Shown: positions 63,689-64,000 of the stretch, one piece after another
Numbering within the stretch: the stretch's first letter is position 1
How the letters are laid out: every line of letters begins with the position of its first letter
NCBI GenBank assembly: GCA_011389745.1
Contig: JAABTQ010000013.1
Coordinates: forward strand, 34,100-98,099
Origin: Desulfobacteraceae bacterium
GTDB lineage: Bacteria; Desulfobacterota; Desulfobacteria; Desulfobacterales; SKZT01
DNA length: 64,000 nt
Direction of reading: 5' to 3'
Notes under the pieces: generated by a model
The model's database searches: none
What the model saw: the letters and a program-made list of their open reading frames with translations, nothing else
What the model was told of the DNA's origin: nothing
Made by a program: the position numbers and the translations under genes

Positions 63689-64000
63689 GCTTTTGGAATA
63701 CATGCTTTCCCGTGAGGGCTACGCAGTCACTTGCGCTAAGAACGGCAAAGAAGCCATCACCATGCTGGAAACCGAAAATTATGATCTTCTGCTTTGTGAT
63801 ATCCGCCTGGGGGATATCACCGGTTTGGATGTTCTCAGGGCTTCAAAGGCAAAAAATCCCGAAACCGTCGTGATCATGATTTCAGCGTACTCCTCGGCTG
63901 AGACCGCTGTGGAAGCCATGAATCATGGTGCTTACGATTATGTACCCAAACCTTTCAACACCGAGGAACTTCAGGAGACCATTGCCAAGGCCCTTGAGTT
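63633..64000 (+). CDS. Response regulator, NtrC/PilR-like (cut by window end)
   Basis: The frame opens at an ATG (63633) and runs without stop to the end of the window, 122 codons. It is a receiver domain: 'RILIIDDELSMRELL' acidic pocket, 'DLLLCDIRLGDITGLDVL' phosphoacceptor strand, 'VIMISAYSS', and 'YVPKPF' with the conserved Lys. The style (CDIRLGD, KPFNTEEL) is that of sigma-54-dependent regulators such as PilR/NtrC; the AAA+ and DNA-binding parts would lie beyond the window. No sensor kinase precedes it. It overlaps the truncated Mut7-C frame. Confidence 0.85.
   Translation, partial: MPTNPSRILIIDDELSMRELLEYMLSREGYAVTCAKNGKEAITMLETENYDLLLCDIRLGDITGLDVLRASKAKNPETVVIMISAYSSAETAVEAMNHGAYDYVPKPFNTEELQETIAKALE

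Overview
This is a chromosomal stretch of a Gram-negative, anaerobic or anaerobe-capable bacterium of moderate GC content. It most resembles the Desulfobacterota, and within them the Desulfobacterales-type sulfate reducers. That assignment is an inference from gene content: a PxxKW-family cysteine-rich protein, an AmrS-type radical SAM enzyme, an ADP-forming acyl-CoA synthetase fused to a GNAT domain, an oxygen-sensitive class III ribonucleotide reductase, outer-membrane lipoproteins, Kdo (LPS) synthesis, and a large Alu-containing SRP RNA instead of the short gamma-proteobacterial 4.5S form. Most of the window is dense core genome with short spacers.

Layout. 0.4-6.7 kb: PRC-barrel protein, AmrS-like radical SAM enzyme, ADP-forming acyl-CoA synthetase/GNAT fusion and an MscS channel. 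6.7-11.4 kb: a signalling operon made of a LapA-like membrane peptide, a hybrid histidine kinase with a PhnD-like sensor, and an HD-GYP response regulator, linking a periplasmic ligand to cyclic-di-GMP turnover. 11.5-17.2 kb: TauE/SafE permease, cold-shock protein with a long leader, a fused eukaryote-type HisH-HisF enzyme, and small or unknown proteins. 17.4-24 kb: KdsD and a plant/trypanosome-type phosphofructokinase, then a minus-strand group (LpoA-like lipoprotein, MCE protein, MazG, CvpA). 24.1-34.4 kb: PhoH-PgpH-YbeY-TsaE, aspartokinase, AroE, AroK, PBP1B and a TPR lipoprotein. 34.4-37.4 kb: nrdDG behind a promoter carrying two NrdR boxes. 37.5-43.5 kb: ProC, YggT, DivIVA, PilT/PilU, a zinc-ribbon/pseudo-receiver protein and CoaX. 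43.5-48.8 kb: metallo-hydrolase, FolP, FtsH and TilS on the minus strand. 48.9-52.2 kb: SRP RNA, GrpE and DnaK. 52.4-58.8 kb: acyl-CoA ligase, polar amino-acid ABC transporter and a GlcD-type FAD oxidase. 59.7-64 kb: tRNA-Arg, RpoH, TPR lipoprotein, LolB-like lipoprotein, a truncated Mut7-C gene and the start of an NtrC-type response regulator cut by the window end.

The least ordinary DNA is non-coding. An interspersed palindromic repeat family occurs at 55.0, 58.8 and 59.3 kb, one copy interrupting the amino-acid transporter operon and two copies bracketing a nested MITE-like element. The 880 bp before tRNA-Arg also holds a 16-nt copy of the tRNA anticodon arm (attachment-site-like) and seven copies of the heptamer TGATACC. 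No CRISPR array, insertion-sequence transposase, prophage or recognisable defence system was seen. The best candidates for something undescribed are the repeat/iteron region beside tRNA-Arg, the PhnD-sensor to HD-GYP signalling operon, and a few uncharacterised small proteins.
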